Assembly (NCBI RefSeq): GCF_934630525.1
Contig: NZ_CAKTVX010000003.1
Span: 186,001 to 250,000 of the forward strand
Length of the DNA stretch: 64,000 nucleotides
DNA from: an uncultured Slackia sp.
GTDB taxonomy: Bacteria; Actinomycetota; Coriobacteriia; Coriobacteriales; Eggerthellaceae
Direction: 5' to 3'
The translations under genes were made by a program, and so were the position numbers. Shown one piece after another: positions 24,880-32,956 of this stretch (the first letter of the stretch is position 1; each line of letters opens with the position of its first letter). Below the pieces are notes generated by a model. That model worked only from the letters and a program-made list of their open reading frames with translations. It had not been told where the DNA came from and made no database searches.

Positions 24880-26340
24880 TTACATGTTTGCGATCGCGTG
24901 GCGCGCAGCGATACGGCCCGAAGTATGGGCGAAGCCGTTCGCGCAGCCAGGAATTTCCATGTTGTAGGAATCGCCGTACAGGCCCGTGGCATCCAGGCCG
25001 ACCGCATACAGGCCCGGAATCGCGTCTCCGTCGGAGGTGATGACCTGCATATTGCCGTTGACCTTAATGCCACCGGCGGAACCCATGGTGCCCGTTGCCA
25101 AAGGAATGCCATAGAACGGCGGCTCGGCCAGCGCGCGCAGATACTGCGGTTTCTTGAAGAACGCCTCATCGACGCCCTTCTCACACGCCTCGTTATAGGC
25201 GGTCATGGTTTCGACGAACGCATCGGTGGGCACGCCCATCTGCTCGGCGAGTTCTTCGAAGGTATCGGCCTTCTTCACCAGGCCCGATTCCAAATGCGCC
25301 TCAAGCTCGGGCAGAAGGCCCGTCATGGGCTTGTGGTACACCACGAACTCACCGATGGCGATTTCGGAGCCCTCGCTCACCAGGCGGTCAACGTCTACCT
25401 GGGAGAGGATGGACCACACAATGCCGCCGGGCTGCTTGCCGTAATACGTTCCGATATCGCCGAGGTTTTCGGCAACCGACTCGGCCGCGAAGCGATGGCC
25501 GGTTTTATTGATCCACACGCCTGGGTTCACGCCTGCGCCGCCGACCTGGGAATCCATGGTCATGTCACGGCCGCCTGCGGCGAGCAGCGGGCAGGTGGTA
25601 ATGGTGTTGGGGTCGGCGCCCGCAGAAAGCGCGAGGTCGAGGCCGTCGCCCACGTTCTGCAGCGGGGTGAGCACGTTCATGTTGTACGCCGCCGGCGCGA
25701 ACCAGCTGTACTTGAAAATGCGATCGGGGCTCGAGCCCATGCCGCCCGTCGCCAGAATCACTGCCTTGCCGCCAATGCGAAGCGGCTCGCCTTCCGATTC
25801 GGCCACAACGCCCACGACGCGGCCGTCTTCGATGATGAGCTCTTTGGCCGGGGTCTCGGTGAAGATGTCCACATCGAGCTTCTGAATGGCGTCGAGCAGA
25901 ACCTCCTGGCAATGCGCGCCCAAGCCATCGGGCAAATGGAACGTCCAAACCTCATTGGGGTCGTCTTCCGCCGCGATGTCGCAAGTCTTATACACAACGC
26001 CCAGGTCGCGATAGATGTCGATGGTCTCGGCGGAGTTCTCCACGAACGCGCGGGCAACTTCGTAGTTCGCGCGCTGGTGGCTGTAGCCCATGATTTTATC
26101 GAGGCCCTCTTGCTTGGTGGGGAAATGGTATTTGCTCAGGCGGGGTGTTCCCAGCTCTTTCTGCACGCTCGATTCAAATGCAGCCGTGCCCTCGGCGAAC
26201 ACCGAGAGGCCGCCGGTTTCGGGCATCTTCTCGATAACGACGACATTCTTGCCCGCACGCGCGGCAATAAGCGCTGCCGATTTGCCCGACGCGCCGCCGC
26301 CGACGACGACGAGATCGTATTCAACGTCGAATTCTGCCAT
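24880..26340 (-). CDS. tdr: Tetrahydrodaidzein reductase (FAD-dependent, fumarate-reductase-like)
   Basis: The predicted reaction converts trans-tetrahydrodaidzein to (S)-equol, the last step. The start at 26340, with AGGAGG six bases upstream, gives 486 residues, the length I recall for known tetrahydrodaidzein reductases. The N-terminus is an FAD-binding fold (YDLVVVGGGASGKSAALIAARAGKNVVVIEK near residue 8) without a signal peptide, so unlike the other flavin reductases of the window it is cytoplasmic. The C-terminal block IPGLYAVGLDATGLYGDSYNMEIPGCANGFAHTSGR is typical of the fumarate reductase/KSTD superfamily. It follows EtfA by 75 bases, and EtfAB may deliver its electrons. Confidence 0.88.
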   Translation of the reverse strand: MAEFDVEYDLVVVGGGASGKSAALIAARAGKNVVVIEKMPETGGLSVFAEGTAAFESSVQKELGTPRLSKYHFPTKQEGLDKIMGYSHQRANYEVARAFVENSAETIDIYRDLGVVYKTCDIAAEDDPNEVWTFHLPDGLGAHCQEVLLDAIQKLDVDIFTETPAKELIIEDGRVVGVVAESEGEPLRIGGKAVILATGGMGSSPDRIFKYSWFAPAAYNMNVLTPLQNVGDGLDLALSAGADPNTITTCPLLAAGGRDMTMDSQVGGAGVNPGVWINKTGHRFAAESVAENLGDIGTYYGKQPGGIVWSILSQVDVDRLVSEGSEIAIGEFVVYHKPMTGLLPELEAHLESGLVKKADTFEELAEQMGVPTDAFVETMTAYNEACEKGVDEAFFKKPQYLRALAEPPFYGIPLATGTMGSAGGIKVNGNMQVITSDGDAIPGLYAVGLDATGLYGDSYNMEIPGCANGFAHTSGRIAARHAIANM

Positions 26341-26415
26341 TGTTTCCTCCTTGGTATGCCTAAATCGCGCCGCTGAGGGACGCAGCCCGCACGGCTGCGC
26401 CCGCCGCAGCTGCAA

Positions 26416-27324
26416 TTACTTCAGGGCTTGAATAAATGCAGGGAGAATCTTTTCAACATCGCCAACGATGCCGTAGGTGCACTCGCGGAAAATCGGGGCT
26501 TCGGGGTCATTGTTCACAGCCGCAATGACCTTCGATGCGCGCACGCCCGTCATATGCTGGGGCGCGCCCGAGGAACCGAAGCTCAGATACAAGCGAGGCG
26601 AGATTTTCTGGGTAGAGGTGCCCACCACGCGATTGTGCTCGAACCAGTGGTAGTTGTCGCACAAAGGAAGCGTGCAAGCGACTTCGGCGCCCATGATGCC
26701 CGCAAGCTCGTCGATGAGCGCGAGGTTTTCCTTCGGGCCAATGCCCAAACCAACGCCGACCACGCGTTCTGCTTGCTGCAGGCCCGCGCCACCTTCGCCT
26801 TCGGCATTGGTGGAAAGCACCTTCATGCGAGCATCCTCATCGAATGCGCCCTCAGACACGACAACCGGCTCGGAGGCTTCCGCCTCATCAACGCCATCGG
26901 CGATCGTGCATACCACGCTGCCGGGCGCCGCAAGCACGTCAACCGCTTCGCTGTCGGCAACCAAGCGCTCGACAGTCGCAGCCTCGCCGTCAACCTTCAC
27001 GGCAATGACCTTGCCCGTAACAGCCGCTCCCAAGGCGACCGCAACAGGCCCGAGCAGAGCGCGAGACGTCGCCGAATCGGAAGAGACAACCGCGACGGGT
27101 TTTTCCTGCTCGGCGCGTTTGGCAATGGTGCCCGCCATGGCCTCGGGAAGCGCCTTGTCGGCATCGTACCAGGTCACGCTTTCAACACCGAAGCCAGCAA
27201 CACGATTCGCAAGCTCCGAAGAGCCGAAAACGAGCGCTTTGGCGGGAGTGCCCGAGCGCAGTGCCACGCCCGCCACTGCAGCAGCCGACATTTCGTCGGT
27301 GATAATTGCCCATACGTTGCTCAT
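26416..27324 (-). CDS. etfA: Electron transfer flavoprotein, alpha subunit
   Basis: The FAD-holding subunit of a heterodimeric electron transfer flavoprotein. The 302-residue protein has the C-terminal FAD domain of the family (RVVGVGLGIGPKENLALIDELAG, SFGSSGAPQHMTGVRASKVIAAVNNDPEAPIF and YGIVGDVEKILPAFIQ). Its start overlaps the EtfB stop codon by one base, so the two subunits are translationally coupled. In the equol operon it probably carries electrons to one of the flavin reductases; the likely target is the tetrahydrodaidzein reductase next to it. Confidence 0.94.
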   Translation of the reverse strand: MSNVWAIITDEMSAAAVAGVALRSGTPAKALVFGSSELANRVAGFGVESVTWYDADKALPEAMAGTIAKRAEQEKPVAVVSSDSATSRALLGPVAVALGAAVTGKVIAVKVDGEAATVERLVADSEAVDVLAAPGSVVCTIADGVDEAEASEPVVVSEGAFDEDARMKVLSTNAEGEGGAGLQQAERVVGVGLGIGPKENLALIDELAGIMGAEVACTLPLCDNYHWFEHNRVVGTSTQKISPRLYLSFGSSGAPQHMTGVRASKVIAAVNNDPEAPIFRECTYGIVGDVEKILPAFIQALK

Positions 27325-28046
27325 TACAGCACCCCCTCTGCCTTCAAGGCCGCCACGAGCTGCTCGACAGCTGCCTCGGGGTTCGTTCCGTCGAAAATGC
27401 GCGCAGGAGCGCTTTCGGGAGCATGCGTGCCCTGAGAATCCATATGCGCAAAGCCTTCTGCGCTGCCAGCGATTTTCTCAACCGGGAGCTTGCGGGCTGC
27501 AAGCGTCGCGCGCATGCCCGGCTTGCTCTCCTCTTCACGGCGAGCTGCCACAGCGATAACCGCAGGAGAATCAACCTGCACGTCTTGCGTGCCCGCGCCA
27601 AAACGACGGGTCACGACCAGCGCGTCGCCTTCGCGGCGGGCGCCATCGGCGGCAAGAACGCACGGCCATCCGAGCATGCTCGCAAGCAGGCTCGGCACCA
27701 TCGGCTCCCAGGCGCTATCGCCGATAACAACCGCGTCCACGCCTTCCTGCGCACGAACCGCAGCAGCCAAAGCGCCTGCGAGTTCGACGGGCTGCGCCAG
27801 CGCGTCGACGCCCTCGATGGCGATGGTGCTCTTTGCACCACGAGCGGCCGCGAAAGCGGTATCGCCGCCTACCATCGTCATGCCCACGACTTCGCCTTCT
27901 CCGGCAATGTCGAGCGCAACCTTCACGACTTCATGATCGTCGTCGCCGGCGACGGGCTTATTGGCGGACCACTTCACGTTGCCGTCAACACCAACCCTCT
28001 CGTCATGCGGGTCCATCGCCCACTTGAAAATCGCAATCGTTGTCAT
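27324..28046 (-). CDS. etfB: Electron transfer flavoprotein, beta subunit
   Basis: The 240-residue partner of EtfA. The N-terminus (IAIFKWAMDPHDERVGVDGN), an AMP/FAD-binding region (GMTMVGGDTAFAAARGAKSTIAIEG) and the recognition segment SPAVIAVAARREEESKPGMRATLAARKLPVEKI follow the EtfB pattern. FixA/EtfB-like proteins of anaerobes may bifurcate electrons, but the motifs that decide this cannot be judged by eye. It lies 18 bases after the racemase-like gene, inside the equol operon. Confidence 0.93.
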   Translation of the reverse strand: MTTIAIFKWAMDPHDERVGVDGNVKWSANKPVAGDDDHEVVKVALDIAGEGEVVGMTMVGGDTAFAAARGAKSTIAIEGVDALAQPVELAGALAAAVRAQEGVDAVVIGDSAWEPMVPSLLASMLGWPCVLAADGARREGDALVVTRRFGAGTQDVQVDSPAVIAVAARREEESKPGMRATLAARKLPVEKIAGSAEGFAHMDSQGTHAPESAPARIFDGTNPEAAVEQLVAALKAEGVL

Positions 28047-28064
28047 GTGTCCCCAACCGTTCCT

Positions 28065-28538
28065 CTACTCAGCGTCTACGTCGCAAACGTCTTTCCAGTC
28101 GGCGCCCATGTCCAAGGCAACCTGGATAGCCGCGCCATTGGCATCGGGGAACTCATTCACGGCAATCTCGAGGCCGTGAGTTTCGGGGCAGGGAGCGAAA
28201 ATCATCTCGTGGAACTTGCCGTGCCAGAACTCGGAAATCGGCTTGAGTCCCTTTGCGGCAAACGCGGCGCGAGCCTCCTCGAAGTCATCAACGCGCACGG
28301 CAATGCCGCTCACGCCCTCGCCCTCGGTCTGCAGGCGCTGGTACGCGCCAATGGCGTCGTGGTCGTGCATGGGAGCCATAACCTCGATGCCGCCAGTCTT
28401 GGGCAGAGCAACGCGCAAGCCCATGTGCTCATCGTCATACGGCCCATAGAAAGTCACGCCCAGAAGGGCATGCAGGTCGGCGACGGCCTTATCGGCGTCT
28501 GCCGCGCGCAGGGCAATACGATTCAGTTGAGCTTTCAT
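28065..28538 (-). CDS. Dihydrodaidzein racemase-like VOC (glyoxalase/methylmalonyl-CoA epimerase) protein
   Basis: The predicted role is interconversion of (R)- and (S)-dihydrodaidzein, so that the SDR receives its preferred isomer. The start at 28538, with GAAAGGGG upstream, gives 157 residues (MKAQLNRIALRAADADKAVADL). The fold is a two-module vicinal-oxygen-chelate protein of the methylmalonyl-CoA epimerase type (LHALLGVTFYGPYDDEHMGLRVALPKTGGIEVMAP...GVSGIAVRVDDFEEARAAF...FHEMIFAPCPETHGLEIAVNEF). Known equol clusters contain a racemase of this family and size. It is the first gene of the operon. The assignment to a specific substrate comes from context. Confidence 0.84.
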   Translation of the reverse strand: MKAQLNRIALRAADADKAVADLHALLGVTFYGPYDDEHMGLRVALPKTGGIEVMAPMHDHDAIGAYQRLQTEGEGVSGIAVRVDDFEEARAAFAAKGLKPISEFWHGKFHEMIFAPCPETHGLEIAVNEFPDANGAAIQVALDMGADWKDVCDVDAE

Positions 28539-28752
28539 AACGAATCCCCTTTCGTTTGAGGCGCGCGCCGCGTTATGGAGTGCCAATGCTGCAGACTCGC
28601 CCTTGAGCAGCATGACTGGCAACGAAATCGACGCGCTTTGACACCGCTATTGTTGCTGGGCTAACGCGTTCTGTGGGGATAATGAGGAGTAGCCATTGGC
28701 TCGTAAAAATAAGCATTTCGAACCTGGCGAATATACGACTGGCATCTTGAAA
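28539..28752 (-). promoter_or_regulatory. Promoter region of the equol operon
   Basis: About 210 bases lie between the regulator's terminator and the racemase start, with no gene. Transcription of the seven-gene operon must start here. The sequence holds AT-rich stretches and GC-rich near-palindromic patches, but I cannot point to a convincing -35/-10 pair or an operator. Confidence 0.5.
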
Positions 28753-28788
28753 GAATAAAAAATGGATCCCGCACAAAGCGGAATCCAT
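28753..28788 (-). terminator. Intrinsic terminator of the regulator gene
   Basis: On the minus strand, ATGGATTCCGC pairs with GCGGGATCCAT around TTTGT and is followed by TTTTTTATTC. It separates the regulator transcript from the equol operon. Confidence 0.85.
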
Positions 28789-28894
28789 AAGGTTAGTCTA
28801 TGAAATTAAAGCATCGCTGGACAGAATCTACCGTCCAGAAAATGCCACGCGAACTTGCATATGCGCAGGTATCGCACGCGTTGGACCGAACGCT

Positions 28895-29662
28895 CTACAA
28901 GCCGCGTTTTGCCGAAAGCACCGCCGCCTGCACGCGATTGCTTACATGAAGCTTCTGGATAATGCTGCCGATGCATTTCTTCACCGTTGGCTCGCTTAAA
29001 AAGAGGCGCGCGCTAATTTCCGCGTTCGAAAGCCCCTCTTCAAGCGCCGCCAACACCGTGCGCTCGCGCTCATCGAGAGAATCGAAGCGTTCGCTTGCCA
29101 CGGAAACAGCCGCCTTGCCAGCCATATCATTCATAAGAGCGCCTTGAAGAACCGTGCCAAGCGACCCGGAAAAGGCGATATCGCCGCAGGCCAAAGCCCA
29201 AAACAGCGAACGAAGCCTATCGGCCGTCATTTCGTCCCGCGACCCAAAACCGCTTGCGCCGGCGCGCAGCGCATCGAGCACGAAGCCACTCTCGCCCATC
29301 GACGCCACGACCATGATGCGAATGTTGGGATCTTCGGCAAGAATGTCGCGAATAGTATCGGCGCTGCCTGAACCGTGGAACGTGGCGCCCATCATAACAA
29401 CGGCGGGCTTTTTCTCGCGGCATTGCGCGCGCACGCCTTCGAGCGTCGTTGCTTTGCCCACCAGGTCGAATTCATCCCATTCATGCACAAGCGCAGCGAT
29501 GCCTTCGACAAAAATGCTGTCATCATCAGCGACAACGGCCCTCAGCGGCTCGGCGCCAACGCTTGGGTCGTCCCGCAGCGCCATATGAATATCGTAGAGT
29601 TCTCTCGACGAAGCATCCAAATAATCGTTCCCCTTCGTGCCATCGTTTTTGAAGTCAGCCAC
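28895..29662 (-). CDS. NarL/LuxR-type response regulator with a degenerate receiver domain
   Basis: This is the probable regulator of the adjacent equol operon. Residues about 40-155 form a receiver-like domain (LRAVVADDDSIFVEGIAALVHEW) and residues about 190-255 a LuxR-type helix-turn-helix (LDERERTVLAALEEGLSNAEISARLFLSEPTVKKCIGSIIQKLHV). The usual phosphoacceptor Asp is replaced (PAVVMMGATFHGSG), so the receiver is probably not phosphorylated and may sense a ligand or a partner. No histidine kinase gene is near. The start is taken at GTG 29662, with a GGGCGG site; GTG at 29692 would add ten residues but has no site. Confidence 0.85.
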   Translation of the reverse strand: MADFKNDGTKGNDYLDASSRELYDIHMALRDDPSVGAEPLRAVVADDDSIFVEGIAALVHEWDEFDLVGKATTLEGVRAQCREKKPAVVMMGATFHGSGSADTIRDILAEDPNIRIMVVASMGESGFVLDALRAGASGFGSRDEMTADRLRSLFWALACGDIAFSGSLGTVLQGALMNDMAGKAAVSVASERFDSLDERERTVLAALEEGLSNAEISARLFLSEPTVKKCIGSIIQKLHVSNRVQAAVLSAKRGL

Positions 29663-29788
29663 AACGCACCGCCCCTTGTCCCATTTGAACACTTTTGCAT
29701 CGTACTGTCTAATTATACGTCCTGTTCTGATGCCACTTTTTAATCATTCGGATATTAGATTTTATCCGAGTGATTCCCGCCAAGCGCA

Positions 29789-29817
29789 CCTGCTCAATGC
29801 TACGAGCATTTAACAGG
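29789..29817. repeat. Dispersed intergenic palindrome, copy 4
   Basis: CCTGCTCAATGCT...AGCATTTAACAGG around ACG, between the regulator promoter and the cold-shock gene terminator. It is the most diverged copy, with one mismatch in each outer arm. Confidence 0.7.
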
Positions 29818-29842
29818 CGCATCCAAGCATGCCCCACAACGC

Positions 29843-29872
29843 AAGGAGGCCGCCCCGCGGGACGGCCTCCTT
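29843..29872 (-). terminator. Terminator of the cold-shock gene
   Basis: AAGGAGGCCGTCCC pairs with the GGGGCGGCCTCCTT arm in a nearly perfect stem, about 45 bases after the cold-shock stop codon. Confidence 0.75.
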
Positions 29873-29915
29873 CGATTCGTGGTTCTGTTAGAGCGAGCGC
29901 TTGGTACTTTGCGCT

Positions 29916-30119
29916 TTAGAGCTTATGAACGTCGCTGGCCTGCAGCTTGCCGTTCTGGCCCGTGGTAACCTCGAAAGACACGCGCTGGCCTTCGTCGAGG
30001 GTCTTATAACCGTCCATCTTGATCTCGGAGAAGTGGACGAAGAGATCTTCGCCATCGGCCTGGGAAATAAATCCGTAGCCCTTCTCGGGGTTGAACCATT
30101 TGACAGTTCCTTCAGCCAT
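29916..30119 (-). CDS. csp: Cold-shock protein (CspA family)
   Basis: The 67-residue single-stranded nucleic-acid-binding protein is a standard cold-shock domain with the RNP1 motif KGYGFIS and the RNP2 motif LFVHF. It starts MAEGTVKWFN and has the usual length of CspA-type RNA chaperones. It is monocistronic, with a hairpin in the probable 5' leader and a strong terminator. Its function as an RNA chaperone is certain at family level; whether it is cold-induced cannot be told. Confidence 0.97.
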   Translation of the reverse strand: MAEGTVKWFNPEKGYGFISQADGEDLFVHFSEIKMDGYKTLDEGQRVSFEVTTGQNGKLQASDVHKL

Positions 30120-30203
30120 TTTCGGCCTCTTTCTCTCCCCGACTTACCGGGGAAGTAATCTGCCCAGATCGCTCTGGGTCCACCAAAACCTGCCCCACCG
30201 TTC

Positions 30204-30229
30204 ACGATGGAACAAAACGCTTCCATCGT
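30204..30229 (-). promoter_or_regulatory. Hairpin in the leader region upstream of the cold-shock gene
   Basis: A nine-base stem (ACGATGGAA with TTCCATCGT, eight-base loop) lies about 85-110 bases upstream of the cold-shock start codon. Cold-shock mRNAs often carry structured leaders; it could equally end the transcript from 30374. No T-tract follows. Confidence 0.4.
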
Positions 30230-30373
30230 CCACGACGGCACGGGTGCCATTCGGTCTTACTTCGGCGATTGTTATCATTTTAGTGAGATTGCGCGGCATT
30301 TCTTTATGAATTTTGAAAACTTTCAATTCGCCCGCGAACTGTTGACGTGCGGTTAAAAACGCGCGAACGAAAA

Positions 30374-30790
30374 CTACTCCTCGCCCGTGATGCCGTCGGC
30401 TTCGAGCATCTCGTCGAAATCGTCCATCACGGGAATCTCGCCCGCAGCAGGTGCGTCGATGCCGTATGCCGCGGCCAGCGCACAAGCCTGGTCGAATCGC
30501 AGCTGGGCCGCCTGCTGTTTGCCGGCTTGCTCAAGGTAATACGATTCGAGAGCCATGCCGCGCACCAAATACTCGACCACATGCGGGTCGGTTCCCGAAA
30601 CGCTCAGAATGCCCGCGAAGCTTTCGGGCGCCAACCCCAGCACCACGTTCGCGTCCATTTCGAGCGCATTCGCGATAGCGTCTTCCACCGATTCGGCTTT
30701 CGCATCGGGATCGTCGTCTTTCTCGACCGTGCGACGCATCGCCTCGACGAATTGCCAAATTAGGCGCATCAAATAATCTTGCTGAAACAT
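30374..30790 (-). CDS. Conserved hypothetical protein, DUF6483-like
   Basis: The 138-residue acidic, helical, soluble protein starts MFQQDYLMRLIWQFVEAMRRTVEK, which resembles the N-terminus of the DUF6483 family found in Firmicutes and Coriobacteria. Its helices around residues 60-110 (YLVRGMALESYYLEQAGKQQAAQLRFDQACALAAAYG) look tetratricopeptide-like. No catalytic motif is visible and no function is known. The gene stands alone, separated from ruvB by a repeat-like element. Confidence 0.75.
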   Translation of the reverse strand: MFQQDYLMRLIWQFVEAMRRTVEKDDDPDAKAESVEDAIANALEMDANVVLGLAPESFAGILSVSGTDPHVVEYLVRGMALESYYLEQAGKQQAAQLRFDQACALAAAYGIDAPAAGEIPVMDDFDEMLEADGITGEE

Positions 30791-30794
30791 ATTT

Positions 30795-31024
30795 GTTTCT
30801 CCGTTCTGCCGAACGGAGAAACCGCTCGACGCTGCGCGCGAGCTGCGCGGTCGCCTTCGCTCGCAATCGTCGCTCGCGTACCGAAGTACGCTTCGCTCCT
30901 CTTTTGGGCGAATTCGCTCCGCGAATCTCGCGCTCGCTGACCCTTAGTTCTTGACCAAGCTCATCCCCGCCACGCTTTCGCACAGCATCGGCCACTTTCG
31001 CCGTTCGGCAGAACGGCGAAACAG
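30795..31024. repeat. Candidate miniature inverted-repeat element (about 230 bases) upstream of the DUF6483-like gene
   Basis: The two ends are near-identical inverted repeats of about 27 bases. The left end has GTTTCTCCGTTC-TGCC-GAACGGAGAAA and the right end, read on the other strand, GTTTCGCCGTTC-TGCC-GAACGGCGAAA; each end is itself a perfect hairpin. The interior is rich in GCGAGCG-like words and holds no credible gene. No flanking target duplication is visible. An alternative is a structured leader of the downstream gene. Confidence 0.6.
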
Positions 31025-31063
31025 CATGCTCGCTGGCTTTTAGCGCATACCCAGGCTCATTCG

Positions 31064-32158
31064 CTATTCCGCTCCGGGCATCTTCAGCCCCAGGTGATCA
31101 AACGCTCTCGCCGTTGCTTGGCGGCCCTTGGGCGTGCGCATAATGAGCCCTTGCTGAATAAGGAATGGCTCATACACGTCTTCCACCGTGCCCGGATCTT
31201 CCGAAAGCGCCGATGCAAGCGTGGTAAGACCTACAGGACGCCCCGCAAATGAATCGCACAGAAGCTCAAGGATTTTATTGTCAAGGCCATCGAGCCCAAG
31301 CGAGTCGACCTCGAAAAAGCTCAGCGCTGCCGCTGCGGTATCTTCGTCGATATCGCCGTTGCCGCGCACCTGCGCCCAGTCGCGCACGCGCTTGAGCAGG
31401 CGGTTCGCCAAACGCGGCGTACCGCGGCTGCGGCGCGCGATTTCAATGGCGCCTTCTCCGTCGACCGCCACATCCAAAATGCCCGCCGAGCGCTTCACGA
31501 TATCGGCCAGCTCTTCGGGGGTGTAATAATCCAGGCGAAACACGATGCCGAAGCGGTCTCGCAAAGGCCCGGTAAGCAAGCCTGTGCGCGTGGTTGCGCC
31601 GATGAGCGTGAAGTGCGGCAGGTCGAGGCGAATACTGCGCGCAGCCGGCCCCTTGCCCACCACAATATCGAGCACGCAATCTTCCAACGCGGGATAAAGC
31701 ACTTCTTCCACCTGACGATTCAGGCGATGAATCTCATCGATGAACAGTACGTCGCCCTCTTCGAGATTCGTCAAAATAGCCGCCAAATCGCCCGGACGCG
31801 CGATGGCCGGGCCGCTCGTGGTGCGAATATTCGCGCCCAGCTCATTGGCGACAACCGTGGCGAGCGTGGTTTTGCCCAAGCCCGGAGGGCCGCTGAACAG
31901 CACGTGGTCCATGCATTCACCGCGCTGCTTGGCCGCCTGAATAAGAATAGACAGACTGTCTTTCACGCGCGTTTGGCCCAGATAATCGTCCAGGTATTTC
32001 GGGCGAAGCGAGCGATCAAGCGCCAAATCGTCTTCGGTGAGGTCGCTCGAGACCACACGCTCGCGCGGCGTTTGCTGCGCGAAGCCCGCGCCGCCCGCCG
32101 CCGAGCCGCCCGAAGACGCCTCGAACACCATGCCCTCTATTTGAATGCCTTCAGCCAC
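31064..32158 (-). CDS. ruvB: Holliday junction branch-migration ATPase RuvB
   Basis: The AAA+ motor of RuvAB branch migration in recombinational repair. The 364-residue protein has a Walker A motif (GPPGLGKTT near residue 87), Walker B (LFIDEIHRLN near 137), sensor 1 (GATTRTG), the arginine finger region (GPLRDRFGIVFRLDYY) and the C-terminal winged helix (GLIMRTPKGRQATARAFDHLG). The start is GTG at 32158. It follows ruvA by 12 bases. No ruvC gene is adjacent, although ruvC often heads this operon. Confidence 0.97.
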   Translation of the reverse strand: MAEGIQIEGMVFEASSGGSAAGGAGFAQQTPRERVVSSDLTEDDLALDRSLRPKYLDDYLGQTRVKDSLSILIQAAKQRGECMDHVLFSGPPGLGKTTLATVVANELGANIRTTSGPAIARPGDLAAILTNLEEGDVLFIDEIHRLNRQVEEVLYPALEDCVLDIVVGKGPAARSIRLDLPHFTLIGATTRTGLLTGPLRDRFGIVFRLDYYTPEELADIVKRSAGILDVAVDGEGAIEIARRSRGTPRLANRLLKRVRDWAQVRGNGDIDEDTAAAALSFFEVDSLGLDGLDNKILELLCDSFAGRPVGLTTLASALSEDPGTVEDVYEPFLIQQGLIMRTPKGRQATARAFDHLGLKMPGAE

Positions 32159-32170
32159 GAATTACTTCCT

Positions 32171-32767
32171 TTACCCCACCGAGCCAAGTCGCTTCAAAGC
32201 ATACTGCAACAGCGCGCCCTCGGTATTCAGTTCCTCGGGAGCGCCCTTCAGCGCCAAATCGGCCTCGGCCAGCGTGAAGCCCATGGCAAGCAGGCCGTCG
32301 CGCGCGCCCTGCAAGCGCTCGGTTGCCGCTGCCGTCGCGGCGCTGAACAGGTCTTGTTCGCCCGCCTGCGCCAAATTGCCTTTCAATTCCAGAATAAGGC
32401 GCTGCGCAGTTTTCTTGCCCACGCCCGGAATGGTCGACACGGCCTTCACATCTTCCGACTGAATGGCAGAAATAAGCTCGGCCGGCTTGAATGTGGAAAG
32501 CGCCGCAAGGGCCGCCTTCGGGCCAATGCCCGACACGCCAATAAGGCGCAGGAACAACGTGTGCTCTTCCTGAGACAAAAAACCATACAGCGTCATGGCG
32601 TCTTCGCGCACGGCAAGATGCGTGAACAGCGCCACGTCGGCGCCCGCCTCGGGAAGTTTCACAATGTCGGTCGCGGGCATGTACACGGCGAAGCCGACGC
32701 CGTTCACGTCGACGAAGGCCACATCGACGCTTCGGCCGGCCATCGTGCCTTTCAGGAATGCAATCAT
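32171..32767 (-). CDS. ruvA: Holliday junction-binding protein RuvA
   Basis: RuvA binds four-way junctions and loads RuvB. The start is taken at ATG 32767 (MIAFLKGTMAG), with GAGAGG upstream; a TTG two codons earlier is less likely. The 198-residue protein has the N-terminal OB fold, helix-hairpin-helix motifs (LIGVSGIGPKAALAAL and VSTIPGVGKKTAQRLILELK) and the C-terminal RuvB-contact domain (ERLQGARDGLLAMGFTLAEADLAL). It is operonic with ruvB. Confidence 0.96.
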   Translation of the reverse strand: MIAFLKGTMAGRSVDVAFVDVNGVGFAVYMPATDIVKLPEAGADVALFTHLAVREDAMTLYGFLSQEEHTLFLRLIGVSGIGPKAALAALSTFKPAELISAIQSEDVKAVSTIPGVGKKTAQRLILELKGNLAQAGEQDLFSAATAAATERLQGARDGLLAMGFTLAEADLALKGAPEELNTEGALLQYALKRLGSVG

Positions 32768-32956
32768 CGGCAACCTCTCACAAGCGACAAGCGGCGAAAA
32801 CCGCGCGTGCCACGAATCAATCTACAAACGTCTGTTCGCAAATATACCATAGCGGCACAAACAAAAACGCGCAGCCGCCGCTCTTTTTGCGACAACTGCA
32901 CGTTTTGCCCTTAAGACGAAAAGCGTCGACGGGGAAAGGGCGCACGAAGTTTCTTC

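Noticed and set aside
31064..32767. Expected ruvC next to ruvAB
   Set aside because: Searched both flanks; the neighbouring genes are a DUF6483-like gene and an exported hypothetical, so ruvC must be elsewhere.
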